From NCBI RefSeq assembly GCF_024707525.1, contig NZ_CP062231.1:3596001-3660000 (forward strand): a stretch of DNA of 64,000 nt. Direction: 5' to 3'. Shown here piece after piece: positions 44,747 to 54,128 of this stretch. The notes under the pieces were generated by a model. The model saw nothing but the letters and a program-made list of their open reading frames with translations. It ran no database searches and had not been told where the DNA came from. Within the stretch, counting starts at the first letter, position 1. Each line of letters opens with the position of its first letter. Position numbers and translations under genes: made by a program. Source of the stretch: Rhizobium sp. TH2 (GTDB taxonomy: Bacteria > Pseudomonadota > Alphaproteobacteria > Rhizobiales > Rhizobiaceae).

Positions 44747-47529
44747 TGGGTGCACTCGCATTCACCACGCCGCTGATCCTGACCGCGCTCATCGCATTGC
44801 CGCTGATCTGGTGGCTGCTGCGGCTGACGCCGCCACGTCCCGAAAAGGAAGTGTTTCCGCCCTTCCGCATCCTGCTGGCGCTGGGAAAACGTGAGGAGAC
44901 ACCGGCGACGACCCCCTGGTGGCTGCTCCTGCTCCGGCTCGTTCTTGCGGGCGTGATCATCATCGCGCTCGCCGGCCCGTTGCTCAATCCGAATGCTGCG
45001 ACGCTATCGTCCGGCGGTCCGCTGGCGATCGTCTTCGACAACAGCTGGGCATCCGCGCCGGCCTTCGACCGCCGCCGTGCTACGGCCGAATTCCTGGTCG
45101 AGGAAGCCCGCGACAAGGACCTGCCAGTCAGCCTCGTCTTCACATCAGATGAAACCCATGATGCCACGTTCGGAAGTGCCTCCGACGCGCTGACGCGGCT
45201 CGCTGCATCCGTGCCGAGACCCCTTCCCGCCGTCCGTGGGTCGGTGATATCAGCCCTCAACACAGCCTTCACCGATGCGAAGCCCTCGACACTCGCATTC
45301 ATCACCGATGGCGTCGCCGCTACGCAGGACCAGCCGTTCCTCGATGGCCTCGCAGCGCTGGGTGCAAGCGATTTCCGCGTCATCGGCCGAGACAATCCCG
45401 ATGCGGTTGCACTCACAGCCGCCGCCAACACATCGGACCAGATGAGCGTCACCGCCGCGCGGCTCGACCCGGCGGGCGAGCAGACCCTGACTGTTTCGGC
45501 CCGCGACATGCAGGGCCATATCCTCGCCAACACCAACATTGTCTTCAAACCGGGCGAGCGCTCTGCCGAAGGCCTGATCGACGCGCCGTTCGAACTGCGC
45601 AACGACTTCGCTAGGCTGACGATCGACGGCTATGAAACCGGCGGCGCGGTGCGGCTGCTCGACGACAGCTTCAAGCGCCGCAGCGTCGGGCTGATCTCGG
45701 GCGAAGTGGGCGACCGCAGCCAGCCGCTGCTGTCGCCGCTCTATTACATCACCCGCGCGCTCTCGCCCTATGCCAACCTTTCGCAGCCGGAAAGCAACGA
45801 TCTTGCAACCTCGATCCCGGCGATGATCCAGACAGGTCCATCCCTGATCATGCTCGCCGATATCGGCCGCATGCCGGGTGCCGCTGAACAGGCGCTTGCG
45901 CAGTGGATCGAACGTGGCGGCACGCTCGTCCGCTTCGCGGGACCGCGGCTCGCCACCGCGCCGGGCGACGATCCCCTGATCCCCGTGACGCTTCGCGAAG
46001 GCGAGCGCGCGCTTGGCGGCTCGATGTCCTGGGCTACGCCGCAGCCGCTCGATGTCTATCCCGAAACGAGCCCGTTCCATGGCCTAAAGGCGCCGGAAGG
46101 CGTGCTGGTCAATCGCCAGGTTCTCGCCGAGCCTTCAAGCGAATTGCAGAGCATGACATGGGCGAACCTGCGCGACGGCACGCCGCTGGTGACCGCCAAG
46201 AAGCTTGGCAATGGCCGCATCGTGCTCTTCCATGTCAGCGCCGAGTCCTCTTGGTCGAACCTGCCGCTCTCCGGCGATTTCGTCGAAATGCTGCGCCGCA
46301 TCGTGCAAATCTCCTCCACCGCCGCCCAGGCCACCACGTCGGCCGAGGGGAAGATGATACTTCCCCCCTTCAGGATGCTGACCGCCAAGGGCACGCTGAC
46401 GACCGAGAAGGGCTTGGCAAAGCCGATCGAAGCGATCGGCCAGACCCGCGTCAGCTTCGCCAATCCACCCGGCCTTTATGGCAGCGAAGACGGTTTCCAG
46501 GCGCTCAATCTGGTCAACAGCCAGGACGCGCTGTCGCCCATCCGCCTGCCGGATAATCTGTCCTACACCGAATCGGGCTTCATCGGCGATGGCAGCATGT
46601 CGCTCAAGCCGTGGCTGCTGACCGCCGCCGTAATGCTGGCGCTTGCCGATACATTCGCGATGCTTCTGCTTGGCGGCGCCTTCACCCGTCGTCTGGGTGC
46701 TACCGCTGCTGCCGCACTGTTGGCATTTGGTCTGGCAGGCATTGCGCCCGACCACGCAAGGGCCGACGATAGCCGGCCCGGCGACGAACAGCTAATGGCC
46801 CGCCTCGACAAGACCCATCTCGGCTACGTGATCACCGGCGAAGCCGAGGTCGATCGCATATCCGAGCGCGGCCTCGCTGGCCTCACCGACTATCTCTACT
46901 ATCGCACGACGCTCGAACCGGGCGACCCGGTCGGCGTCGATATCGCAAAGGACGAACTCTCGGTTTTCCCGATCCTCTACTGGCCGATTTCGTCAACCGC
47001 CAGCATGCCGAGCGAAAAGGCGATCAGCCGGATCGACGCCTATATGCGTGCCGGCGGCACCGTGCTGTTCGATACCCGCGACCAGTTTTCGGCGATCTCG
47101 GCGACCGGATCGGTGAGCCCGAACACCGAGCGCCTCCGCGCCATTCTCGCCAATATCGATATTCCGCCGCTCGAGGCAGTGCCAACCGATCACGTTCTGA
47201 CCAAGAGCTTCTACTTGCTCAAATCCTATCCCGGCCGTTATGCCGGCAGCCCGCTCTGGGTTGAGGCTTCGACAAGCAAGGCCGATCCGAACCGTCCGGC
47301 ACGCGCGGGCGATGGCGTAACCCCGATCATGATCACCGGCAATGATTTTGCCGGCGCCTGGGCGATCGACGATGCCGGCGCGCCGCTGCTGCCACTGGTG
47401 CCGCCGGATGAGAACCAGCGCGAAATGGCCTACCGCACCGGCGTCAACATCATGATGTATATGCTGACCGGCAACTACAAGGCCGACCAGGTGCATGTGC
47501 CGGCGCTGCTCGAAAGACTGGGGCAGTAG
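44746..47529 (+). CDS. BatA/DUF4159-type large membrane protein
   Basis: The 927-residue product has two N-terminal membrane helices (LILTALIALPLIWWLLRL, LLLRLVLAGVIIIALAGPLL), a vWA-like BatA region with LAIVFDNSWASAP, and a long periplasmic middle. Two further helices (about 620-675, WLLTAAVMLALADTFAML) precede a C-terminal DUF4159 domain (HLGYVITGEAEVDRISERGL, FPILYWPIS, GGTVLFDTRD). It is the third gene of the MoxR operon and the likely membrane client or scaffold. The exact process served is unknown. Confidence 0.88.
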   Translation: MGALAFTTPLILTALIALPLIWWLLRLTPPRPEKEVFPPFRILLALGKREETPATTPWWLLLLRLVLAGVIIIALAGPLLNPNAATLSSGGPLAIVFDNSWASAPAFDRRRATAEFLVEEARDKDLPVSLVFTSDETHDATFGSASDALTRLAASVPRPLPAVRGSVISALNTAFTDAKPSTLAFITDGVAATQDQPFLDGLAALGASDFRVIGRDNPDAVALTAAANTSDQMSVTAARLDPAGEQTLTVSARDMQGHILANTNIVFKPGERSAEGLIDAPFELRNDFARLTIDGYETGGAVRLLDDSFKRRSVGLISGEVGDRSQPLLSPLYYITRALSPYANLSQPESNDLATSIPAMIQTGPSLIMLADIGRMPGAAEQALAQWIERGGTLVRFAGPRLATAPGDDPLIPVTLREGERALGGSMSWATPQPLDVYPETSPFHGLKAPEGVLVNRQVLAEPSSELQSMTWANLRDGTPLVTAKKLGNGRIVLFHVSAESSWSNLPLSGDFVEMLRRIVQISSTAAQATTSAEGKMILPPFRMLTAKGTLTTEKGLAKPIEAIGQTRVSFANPPGLYGSEDGFQALNLVNSQDALSPIRLPDNLSYTESGFIGDGSMSLKPWLLTAAVMLALADTFAMLLLGGAFTRRLGATAAAALLAFGLAGIAPDHARADDSRPGDEQLMARLDKTHLGYVITGEAEVDRISERGLAGLTDYLYYRTTLEPGDPVGVDIAKDELSVFPILYWPISSTASMPSEKAISRIDAYMRAGGTVLFDTRDQFSAISATGSVSPNTERLRAILANIDIPPLEAVPTDHVLTKSFYLLKSYPGRYAGSPLWVEASTSKADPNRPARAGDGVTPIMITGNDFAGAWAIDDAGAPLLPLVPPDENQREMAYRTGVNIMMYMLTGNYKADQVHVPALLERLGQ

Positions 47530-47530
47530 G

Positions 47531-49600
47531 ATGAGCATCACCTTCGATCCGCTTCTGTCACTATCCCTCATTGCCTTGCTGGCGCTCGCAGCCGTGGCTT
47601 TTGCCGGCCTCGGCCTCTATCGCCGCCAGCGTGGCATGGTCTTGCGCACCATCGCGCTGGCACTACTCGTCGGCGCGCTGATCAATCCCGTCATCCTCAA
47701 TGAGGAGCGCGAACCACTATCGACGATCGTCGCGATCGCCGCCGACCGCAGCCAAAGCCAGGACGTCGGCGACCGCAAGGCACAGACGGACGCCGCGATC
47801 GACCAGTTAAAGACGGCGCTCGGCCGCTTCAGCGGCATCGAGACGCGCGTCATCGATGCGGGCCGGGACACCGGTTCCGACACGCCCTCGACCATGCTGT
47901 TCTCCAATCTTGCCAGCGAGTTGGAGGACGTGCCGCCGAGCCGCATCGGCGCCGTGATCTCGATCACCGATGGCCAGGTGCATGACATTCCGCGCGACAA
48001 CAAGCTGTCCGGCATCGACGCACCGGTACACGGCATGATCACCGGCAAGCCCGACGAGTTCGACCGCCGCATCGAGATCGTCAAGGCACCGCGCTTCGGC
48101 CTTGTCGACCAGGAGCAGGAGCTGACGCTTCGCGTCGTGGACGATGGCGTGGCGCAGTCCGCGCCGGCCGAAGTCACCATCCGCGTCAATGGCGAGGTGA
48201 CCAATCGCATGGACGCGACGCCCGGCGAGAACCGCGTGGCGCGCTTCAGGCTGCCTCGCGCCGGCAACAACATTCTCGAAATCGCGGTCGCGGAAATTCC
48301 CGGCGAAGTGACCCCGATCAACAACCGCGTGGTTCAGAATATCGACGGCATCCGCGAGAACCTGCGCGTGCTTCTGGTCTCTGGCGAACCGCATGCCGGC
48401 GAGCGTGCCTGGCGCAACCTGTTGAAATCCGATGCCTCGGTGGACCTGATCCACTTCACCATCCTTCGGCCGCCCGAGAAGCAGGACGGCACGCCGATCA
48501 ACGAACTGTCGCTGATTGCCTTCCCCACCCGCGAACTCTTCGTTGATAAGATCAAGGATTTCGATCTAATCATCTTCGACCGCTACCAGCATCGCGGCGT
48601 GTTGCCGATCCTCTACTACGACAACATCGCCCAGTACGTGAAGGAAGGCGGCGCGCTCTTGCTCGTCTCCGGCCCCGAACATGCCGGCGCGGAATCGATC
48701 GCCTATACGCCGCTCTCCACGGTGCTGCCGGCCATGCCGACGGGCGGCATGAACGAGAAGCCCTTCTTCCCGCGTCTTTCGGACCTCGGCAACCGGCATC
48801 CGGTCACGCGCGGCCTGATGGGCGCCAATAGCGAGCCGCCACATTGGGGCCGCTGGTTCCGTTCTGTGACGGTCAATCCGCCCGAAGGCAACATCCTCAT
48901 GGATGGACCCGACAAGTCGCCGCTGCTGGTGCTCAACCGCAATGGCGAGGGCCGCGTCGCGATGCTGCTGTCCGACCAGGGCTGGCTCTGGGCGCGCGGT
49001 TTCGAGGGCGGTGGCCCGCATGTCGATCTCTACCGCCGCATCGCTCACTGGCTGATGAAGGAACCGGCGCTCGAGGAAGAGGCGCTGACCGCGAACTCGC
49101 GCGGACGCGACATCGAAATCAACCGCCAGACGCTCGGCAAAAATGTCCCGTCCGCAACCGTAAGAGCCCCGGACGGCAAAACGAGCGAGGTGACCCTTAC
49201 CGAGACCGAGCCGGGCCGCTTCACCGGGACTTTCAAGACCGCCGCGACCGGCCTCTACGAAGTCAGGAACGGCGACTTTACCACGCTTGTCCATGTCGGC
49301 GCGGTCGATGCACCGGAATTCCGCCAGATGGTTTCGACCACCGAGAAGCTGGCACCGATGGCCAGGGATAGCCGCGGCATCGTCCGCCGGCTCGACCAGG
49401 GCAATGGAACGGTCGAGCTGCCGCAGATATTGACCGTACGCGGCCAGGTCCGCGTCAGCGATCCCGATCGCATGGTCATTCGCATGACGGATGAAACGGA
49501 ATTGAAGGGTGTGACGTCGCTGCCGCTGTTCGCCGGCTTCATGGGCCTGGGCCTGCTGGCACTGGCGATCGGCTCGACTTGGTGGCGCGAGGGGCGCTAA
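47531..49600 (+). CDS. Large membrane protein of the MoxR operon, glutamine amidotransferase-like region
   Basis: The 689-residue product has two N-terminal helices (LLSLSLIALLALAAVAFAGL, RTIALALLVGALINPVIL), a vWA-like start (VAIAADRSQSQDVGDRKA), beta-rich domains and a GATase1-like middle (LRVLLVSGEPHAGERAWRNL, FDLIIFDRYQHRGVLP, GALLLVSGPEHAG). One C-terminal helix (LFAGFMGLGLLALAIGSTWW) closes it. The start at 47531 is one base after the previous stop. It completes the four-gene operon. The function is unknown. Confidence 0.85.
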   Translation: MSITFDPLLSLSLIALLALAAVAFAGLGLYRRQRGMVLRTIALALLVGALINPVILNEEREPLSTIVAIAADRSQSQDVGDRKAQTDAAIDQLKTALGRFSGIETRVIDAGRDTGSDTPSTMLFSNLASELEDVPPSRIGAVISITDGQVHDIPRDNKLSGIDAPVHGMITGKPDEFDRRIEIVKAPRFGLVDQEQELTLRVVDDGVAQSAPAEVTIRVNGEVTNRMDATPGENRVARFRLPRAGNNILEIAVAEIPGEVTPINNRVVQNIDGIRENLRVLLVSGEPHAGERAWRNLLKSDASVDLIHFTILRPPEKQDGTPINELSLIAFPTRELFVDKIKDFDLIIFDRYQHRGVLPILYYDNIAQYVKEGGALLLVSGPEHAGAESIAYTPLSTVLPAMPTGGMNEKPFFPRLSDLGNRHPVTRGLMGANSEPPHWGRWFRSVTVNPPEGNILMDGPDKSPLLVLNRNGEGRVAMLLSDQGWLWARGFEGGGPHVDLYRRIAHWLMKEPALEEEALTANSRGRDIEINRQTLGKNVPSATVRAPDGKTSEVTLTETEPGRFTGTFKTAATGLYEVRNGDFTTLVHVGAVDAPEFRQMVSTTEKLAPMARDSRGIVRRLDQGNGTVELPQILTVRGQVRVSDPDRMVIRMTDETELKGVTSLPLFAGFMGLGLLALAIGSTWWREGR

Positions 49601-49661
49601 AGTCGCCTGACTTGAAGGAAGGGCCGCCTGAGAGGCCCCCCTCCTCCTCGCGGCTGCGAAC

Positions 49662-49913
49662 TTACATCATGCTCTTGTGCGCATTGTCCATGTGCATCAC
49701 GCAGTCGTCCATCTTGTTCATCTTCATCGAATCCTTGGCCATCGTCATTTCCTTCATGGCCTTGTCCTTCATCGCCATGTCCTTCATGCCATCGATATCC
49801 TTGTCCATTTTCATCAAGGTTGCCTCGTCGCATTTCATGGTCATGGCGTGAGCCAGTGGGGACATGGCGAGTGCGCCGGCGAGAACGGCGGCGGCGAGCG
49901 TGATTTTCAACAT
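49662..49913 (-). CDS. Met- and Lys-rich small periplasmic protein
   Basis: The 83-residue product has a Sec signal peptide (MLKITLAAAVLAGALA, then SPLAHA) and a mature part made almost wholly of Met, Lys and Asp repeats (MKDMAMKDKAMKEMTMAKD, SMKMNKMDDCVMHMDNAHKS). It has 19 Met in all and two Cys in the mature part. GAGGAGA lies nearby upstream. Such composition suggests soft-metal (copper or silver) binding or a sink for Met oxidation. It is divergent from an ECF sigma/NrsF pair, 336 bp away. No family name is recognised. Confidence 0.8.
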   Translation of the reverse strand: MLKITLAAAVLAGALAMSPLAHAMTMKCDEATLMKMDKDIDGMKDMAMKDKAMKEMTMAKDSMKMNKMDDCVMHMDNAHKSMM

Positions 49914-50249
49914 TATGATCTCCTCGGTGTTCGGGCGACATTGCCCCTAGGCACAGTTTCTCCATCGGCCGGCAAGTGATTGACGGACCCCAGGATTCCT
50001 GGATCTGAATACGTGTCGAAGGCTGCCTCGCGAGCCGGCCTTCATGTTGATTACGAGGGAGCGGTGGAGATTGTTACAGCACGGCCGAATGATTGTGCCG
50101 GAGTGGTCAAGACCGTGGATCGGACCGCATAGCCGACGTCCGATTTTTGAGCTATCACAGCCGGCAAGGGAGCAGACGTGCTCCCATTTCACCCGCGTTT
50201 CACGGGGATGTAACAAAGTCGTGTATCGGACCGTAGAGGGCAATGTCGG
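49914..50249. other. Intergenic region between the Met-rich gene and the ECF sigma gene
   Basis: This 336-bp region contains two copies of a GTGkATCGGACCG motif (50115-50127 and 50221-50233), 106 bp apart, and a perfect hairpin GGGAGCA-gacg-TGCTCCC (50168-50185). TGTAAC at 50209 followed 17 bases later by CGTA looks like an ECF promoter, but its start point would fall only a few bases before the sigma start codon. No coding frame is convincing. Confidence 0.4.
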
Positions 50250-50813
50250 GTGAATCATTCGGCGCGTGAAGAGCAATGGGCGGCGTGGATGCGCGCGGCG
50301 ATCGATGGCGACAAGCAGGCCTATCAGCGCTTTCTTGAAGCCGTCGTGCCCCACCTGCGTGGCCTGGCCAAGCGACGATGCGAGCAGTTTCGCGCACCGG
50401 CCAGCGAAGCAGAGGATGTCGTGCAGGAAGTGTTGCTGGCGGTGCATCTGAAGCGCGGAACCTGGGATAGCTTGCGCCCGATCGGACCATGGCTGTCGAC
50501 CATCGTGCGCAACAAGATGATCGATAGCCTTCGGCGCCGCGGCAGGCATATCAACGTGCCGATCGAGGATGTGATCGAGACGCTGGAAGCGGCCGAAGAG
50601 ACCGAGGCGATGGACCTCCGCGACGCCGCGCGTCTTCTCGAACGTCTCGGCGATCCGCAACGCGACATCGTCCGCTCGATCTCTCTGAACGGCGCGGGCA
50701 TTCGCGAAACGGCCGAAAGGCTGAAAATGACGGAAGGTGCGGTGCGCGTGTCGCTGCATCGCGCTTTGAAGACCTTAGCTGCCCTATACCGGAGTAACGA
50801 GCGTGAAAACTGA
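50250..50813 (+). CDS. ECF sigma factor (NrsF-linked)
   Basis: The 187-residue product has sigma region 2 (ASEAEDVVQEVLLAVHLKRG, then WLSTIVRNKMIDSLRRRGR) and region 4 (ISLNGAGIRETAERLKMTEG, with AVRVSLHRALKT). A GTG start with GAGGG upstream is used. It overlaps the NrsF gene by 11 bp. In Caulobacter the SigF-NrsF pair responds to metals and oxidants; a similar role here is inferred. Confidence 0.9.
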   Translation: MNHSAREEQWAAWMRAAIDGDKQAYQRFLEAVVPHLRGLAKRRCEQFRAPASEAEDVVQEVLLAVHLKRGTWDSLRPIGPWLSTIVRNKMIDSLRRRGRHINVPIEDVIETLEAAEETEAMDLRDAARLLERLGDPQRDIVRSISLNGAGIRETAERLKMTEGAVRVSLHRALKTLAALYRSNEREN

Positions 50814-51438
50814 TGATCTGATCGGTCTGTTGGCGGAAGACGCGACCGTTCGCACGAAGCTCGGACGCATGGTGGCCTATGCCCTGGTGGCCGGCATCGC
50901 GATATCGGCAATCATGCTCATCTCGACGATAGGCATGCGCCGCGACATGGCGGACGCGATGGAAACTGCCCGCGTCTTGTTCAAGATCGGCGCGACGCTG
51001 GTGCTTGCGATTGCCGCATCGAGCCTGGTCTTCCAGATCGGTCGCCCTGCGGCACCGCTGAAGACACGCGGCCTGCTTCTGCTGGTGCCCCTGGCACTGG
51101 TTGCCGCAGCCGTGATCGCGGAAATGACTGTGATGCCGGCCGATAGCTGGCGGACCCGGATGATCGGCAACAATGCCCGCTTCTGCGTGATGTTCATTCC
51201 GGTACTGGCACTCGCACCGCTCGTCGCGTTCATGATTGCGCTACGCAATGGCGCGCCGGATAATCCCGGTCTTTCGGGCGCCGTGGCCGGTCTCGCATCG
51301 GGCGGCATTGCCGCTGCCATGTATGCCTGGCATTGCGCCGATGACAGCCCGCTCTTCGTCGCCACATGGTACACGTTGGCAATCGCGATCGTCACGACAG
51401 CAGGCTATTTCGCCGGCCGCCGTCTCCTGCGCTGGTAG
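50803..51438 (+). CDS. NrsF-like (DUF1109) membrane anti-sigma factor
   Basis: The 211-residue product has about six membrane helices (for example VAYALVAGIAISAIMLIST, LLLLVPLALVAAAVIAEMTV) and a charged N-terminal cytoplasmic segment, the DUF1109 layout. Two Cys lie near membrane edges (RFCVMF and WHCADD), as in NrsF, where conserved Cys sense the stress. It starts with GTG inside the end of the sigma gene. It should hold the sigma factor at the inner membrane until the signal arrives. Confidence 0.9.
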   Translation: MKTDDLIGLLAEDATVRTKLGRMVAYALVAGIAISAIMLISTIGMRRDMADAMETARVLFKIGATLVLAIAASSLVFQIGRPAAPLKTRGLLLLVPLALVAAAVIAEMTVMPADSWRTRMIGNNARFCVMFIPVLALAPLVAFMIALRNGAPDNPGLSGAVAGLASGGIAAAMYAWHCADDSPLFVATWYTLAIAIVTTAGYFAGRRLLRW

Positions 51439-51442
51439 GCGA

Positions 51443-51982
51443 TCAGGCGACAGCGCGGACCGGTATCGCGGCTTCCTGATCGGGATTCCACCACCTGATT
51501 TCACCCTTCAGCCGCTCATGAACCCCATCGGCCATCGGCACAACGAGGATGCGGCCGGGATCGACCGGCGCCGGAAACTTCAGCGCGTTGTAGGTGACCT
51601 TCTCGAAGCCGAGCGGCATGTAATAGGGCGGGTCGCCGACAAGAATGACGCCCTCGGAGCCGTGGCGCCGCGTCGCTTCCACGGCGATCCGCACGAGCTC
51701 GCGGCCGATGCCCATGTTCTTATGCGAAGGCCGCACCGCCAGCGGCCCCAACAGATGGCCCTTCACGCCGCCGGCGAGCACCGGCGTCAGGCGCACCGAG
51801 GCGATCGTCTCGCCGAGATCGGCGCAGACGAAGGACAGCGACAGGTCATGCGGCCCTTGCTCCCGGATGCGGGCGGCGGCGCGCGCGAACCGGCCGGGGC
51901 CGAAAGCTTCTTCGTTGATGTGTTCGATGGCGTCGTGATGCGACGCATCTTCGGTCAGATAGACAAGATCATGCTTTTTCAT
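51443..51982 (-). CDS. GNAT-family N-acetyltransferase
   Basis: The 179-residue product has the acetyl-CoA loop of GNATs (LLGPLAVRPSHKNMGIGREL) and ends VILVGDPPYYMPLGFEKV, a common YhbS-like pattern. The start MKKHDLVYLTEDASHHDAIE at 51982 is preferred; a longer frame to 52036 has no clear site. It is convergent with nrsF, with a 4-bp gap. The substrate is unknown. Confidence 0.9.
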   Translation of the reverse strand: MKKHDLVYLTEDASHHDAIEHINEEAFGPGRFARAAARIREQGPHDLSLSFVCADLGETIASVRLTPVLAGGVKGHLLGPLAVRPSHKNMGIGRELVRIAVEATRRHGSEGVILVGDPPYYMPLGFEKVTYNALKFPAPVDPGRILVVPMADGVHERLKGEIRWWNPDQEAAIPVRAVA

Positions 51983-52232
51983 GGAAAGGACAGTTCCCGG
52001 AGACGACAATGTGCGATGAAGGCTCGCGCGGTTCACGCACGGGCGGTAACGAAGTTCATCGCGGTCGTCGTAGCTGGGTCATTCCGTCGGTCTATCTCTA
52101 AAGAGTGTGAAAGCGCCGATAGCAGGAAATTTTCAATCCGCCAAGAGCCAAAACGCAGCGTTCATAGTTTTGCCTCTCGTCATCGCGCATTTTGATCGCC
52201 ACATTGCCGGAACAAGAAGATGGAGAGACGCG

Positions 52233-53189
52233 ATGGGACTGCTGGTCAACGGCGAATGGAAAGATGCCTGGTACGACACAAAGGATACGGGCGGCCAGTT
52301 CGTGCGCTCCGCCGCGCAGTTCCGCAATTTCGTTACCGCTGATGGCAGTGCGGGCCCTACCGGCAAGGCCGGCTTCAAGGCCGAGAGCGGCCGCTACCAT
52401 CTCTATGTCTCGCTCGCCTGCCCCTGGGCGCATCGCACGCTGATCTTCCGCAAGCTGAAGGGCCTCGAAGACCACATCTCGGTCTCGGTCGTGCATTTCC
52501 TGATGCTGGAGAACGGCTGGGAGTTCAAGGCAACCGACGCCGCCACCGGCGACCAGCTGTTCGGCCTGGATTATCTCTATCAGGTCTACGTCAAGGCCGA
52601 TCCCAATTATTCCGGCCGCGTCACCGTGCCGGTGCTGTGGGACAAGCAGACCGGCACCGTTGTCTCCAACGAGTCCTCCGAGATCATCCGCATGTTCAAT
52701 TCCGCCTTCGATGGGATCACCGGAAACAACCAGGATTTCTATCCCGAGGAGCAGCGCGCCGAAATCGACGAGCTCAATGCGCTGATCTACGACACGGTCA
52801 ACAACGGCGTCTACAAATGCGGTTTCGCCACCAGCCAGGCTGCCTACGAGCAGAATTTCGACAAGCTGTTCGCGACCCTCGACCTGCTCGAAGCACGGCT
52901 GGCTGGCAAGAAATTCCTGTTCGGTGACCGTCTGACCGAAGCGGATTGGCGGCTATTCACAACGCTTGTCCGCTTCGACCCCGTCTATGTCGGGCACTTC
53001 AAATGCAACAAGAAGCGCATCGTCGATTATCCCAATCTGCAAGCCTATCTCAAAACACTCTACAATGTGCCCGGCGTCGCCGAGACGGTGAGCTTCGACC
53101 ACATCAAAAACCACTATTACCGGAGTCACAGGACGATCAACCCGAACGGCATCGTGCCGGTCGGACCGATCATTGATCTCGCGGCCTGA
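52233..53189 (+). CDS. Glutathionyl-hydroquinone reductase (YqjG/Xi-class GST)
   Basis: The 318-residue product reduces glutathionylated hydroquinones. It has the catalytic Cys63 in SLACPWAHRTLIFRKL, the LGYVLW-type block TVPVLWDKQTGTVVSNESSE, and a C-terminal Xi-class helix domain (RLFTTLVRFDPVYVGHFKCN, HYYRSHRTINPNGIVP). GGAGA lies eight bases before the ATG at 52233; a longer frame from 52107 is not used. The gene precedes a homocysteine methyltransferase-like gene by 40 bp. Confidence 0.95.
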   Translation: MGLLVNGEWKDAWYDTKDTGGQFVRSAAQFRNFVTADGSAGPTGKAGFKAESGRYHLYVSLACPWAHRTLIFRKLKGLEDHISVSVVHFLMLENGWEFKATDAATGDQLFGLDYLYQVYVKADPNYSGRVTVPVLWDKQTGTVVSNESSEIIRMFNSAFDGITGNNQDFYPEEQRAEIDELNALIYDTVNNGVYKCGFATSQAAYEQNFDKLFATLDLLEARLAGKKFLFGDRLTEADWRLFTTLVRFDPVYVGHFKCNKKRIVDYPNLQAYLKTLYNVPGVAETVSFDHIKNHYYRSHRTINPNGIVPVGPIIDLAA

Positions 53190-53229
53190 CACAGCTAGAA
53201 GCCGGGCTCAATCAGAAGGGAGCCTGGGC

Positions 53230-54126
53230 ATGACGGTAACGATCTTGGATGGCGGCATGGGCCGTGAACTCGAGCGCAGCGGCGCACCCTTCCGCCAGCC
53301 GGAATGGTCGGCGCTGGCGCTGATCGAATCGCCGCAGCATGTCGGGATGGCACATGCCGCCTTCGCCCGGAACGGCGCCGATGTCATCACCACCAATTCC
53401 TATGCCGTGGTTCCTTTCCATATCGGCCAGGAGCGCTTCGAAACGGAAGGCCTGCGCCTTGCTGATCTCGCCGGGCGCATAGCGCGCACGACCGCCGACG
53501 AATTCGGCATCCGCGTCGCGGGCTCGCTCCCGCCCGTGATGGGTTCCTACCGCCCGGATCTCTTTGATGTTGAAGCGGCGCGGCCGATCCTCGAAGTGCT
53601 GATCAAGGGCCTCTCGCCTCATGCCGACATCTGGCTCGCCGAAACGCAAAGTTCGCTGGCCGAGGTCACGCTGGTAAAGGAACTGCTCGGCGATGACCCC
53701 CGGCCGCTCTGGCTGTCCTTCACGCTTGACGATCACCACTCCCATGACGTCCTGAATGGCACGGAAAAGCCGGCGCTGCGTTCCGGCGAAACAATTACCG
53801 ATGCGACCCGCCACGCGATCTCGCTCGGGGCGTCGGCCCTGCTGTTCAATTGTAGCCAGCCGGAAGTGATGGAAGCTGCGGTCCGCGAAGCGCGCGCGAC
53901 CGCCGGCAATATCGATCTCGCGATCGGCGTCTATGCCAACGCCTTCGCCAATAAAGACGACGATGGCGAAGCCAACGAAACGATCAGCGACATCCGCACC
54001 GATCTCACGCCGCCCCTCTATCTGGGTTGGGCGAAGAAGTGGGTCGATGCCGGCGCCAACATGGTCGGCGGCTGCTGCGGCATCTCGCCCGAACATATCG
54101 GGGAACTCGCCAAAGCGTTGAAATAG
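53230..54126 (+). CDS. Homocysteine S-methyltransferase family protein
   Basis: The 298-residue product has the N-terminal ILDGGMGRELERSG motif and the three zinc-binding Cys: 208 in LLFNCSQPEVM, and 282 and 283 in GGCCGISPEHI. It may use S-methylmethionine or a similar methyl donor (MmuM type), which is inferred from the family. AAGGGAG lies eight bases before the ATG at 53230. It may be cotranscribed with the upstream reductase gene. It ends three bases before the convergent Nudix stop. Confidence 0.92.
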   Translation: MTVTILDGGMGRELERSGAPFRQPEWSALALIESPQHVGMAHAAFARNGADVITTNSYAVVPFHIGQERFETEGLRLADLAGRIARTTADEFGIRVAGSLPPVMGSYRPDLFDVEAARPILEVLIKGLSPHADIWLAETQSSLAEVTLVKELLGDDPRPLWLSFTLDDHHSHDVLNGTEKPALRSGETITDATRHAISLGASALLFNCSQPEVMEAAVREARATAGNIDLAIGVYANAFANKDDDGEANETISDIRTDLTPPLYLGWAKKWVDAGANMVGGCCGISPEHIGELAKALK

Positions 54127-54128
54127 GT

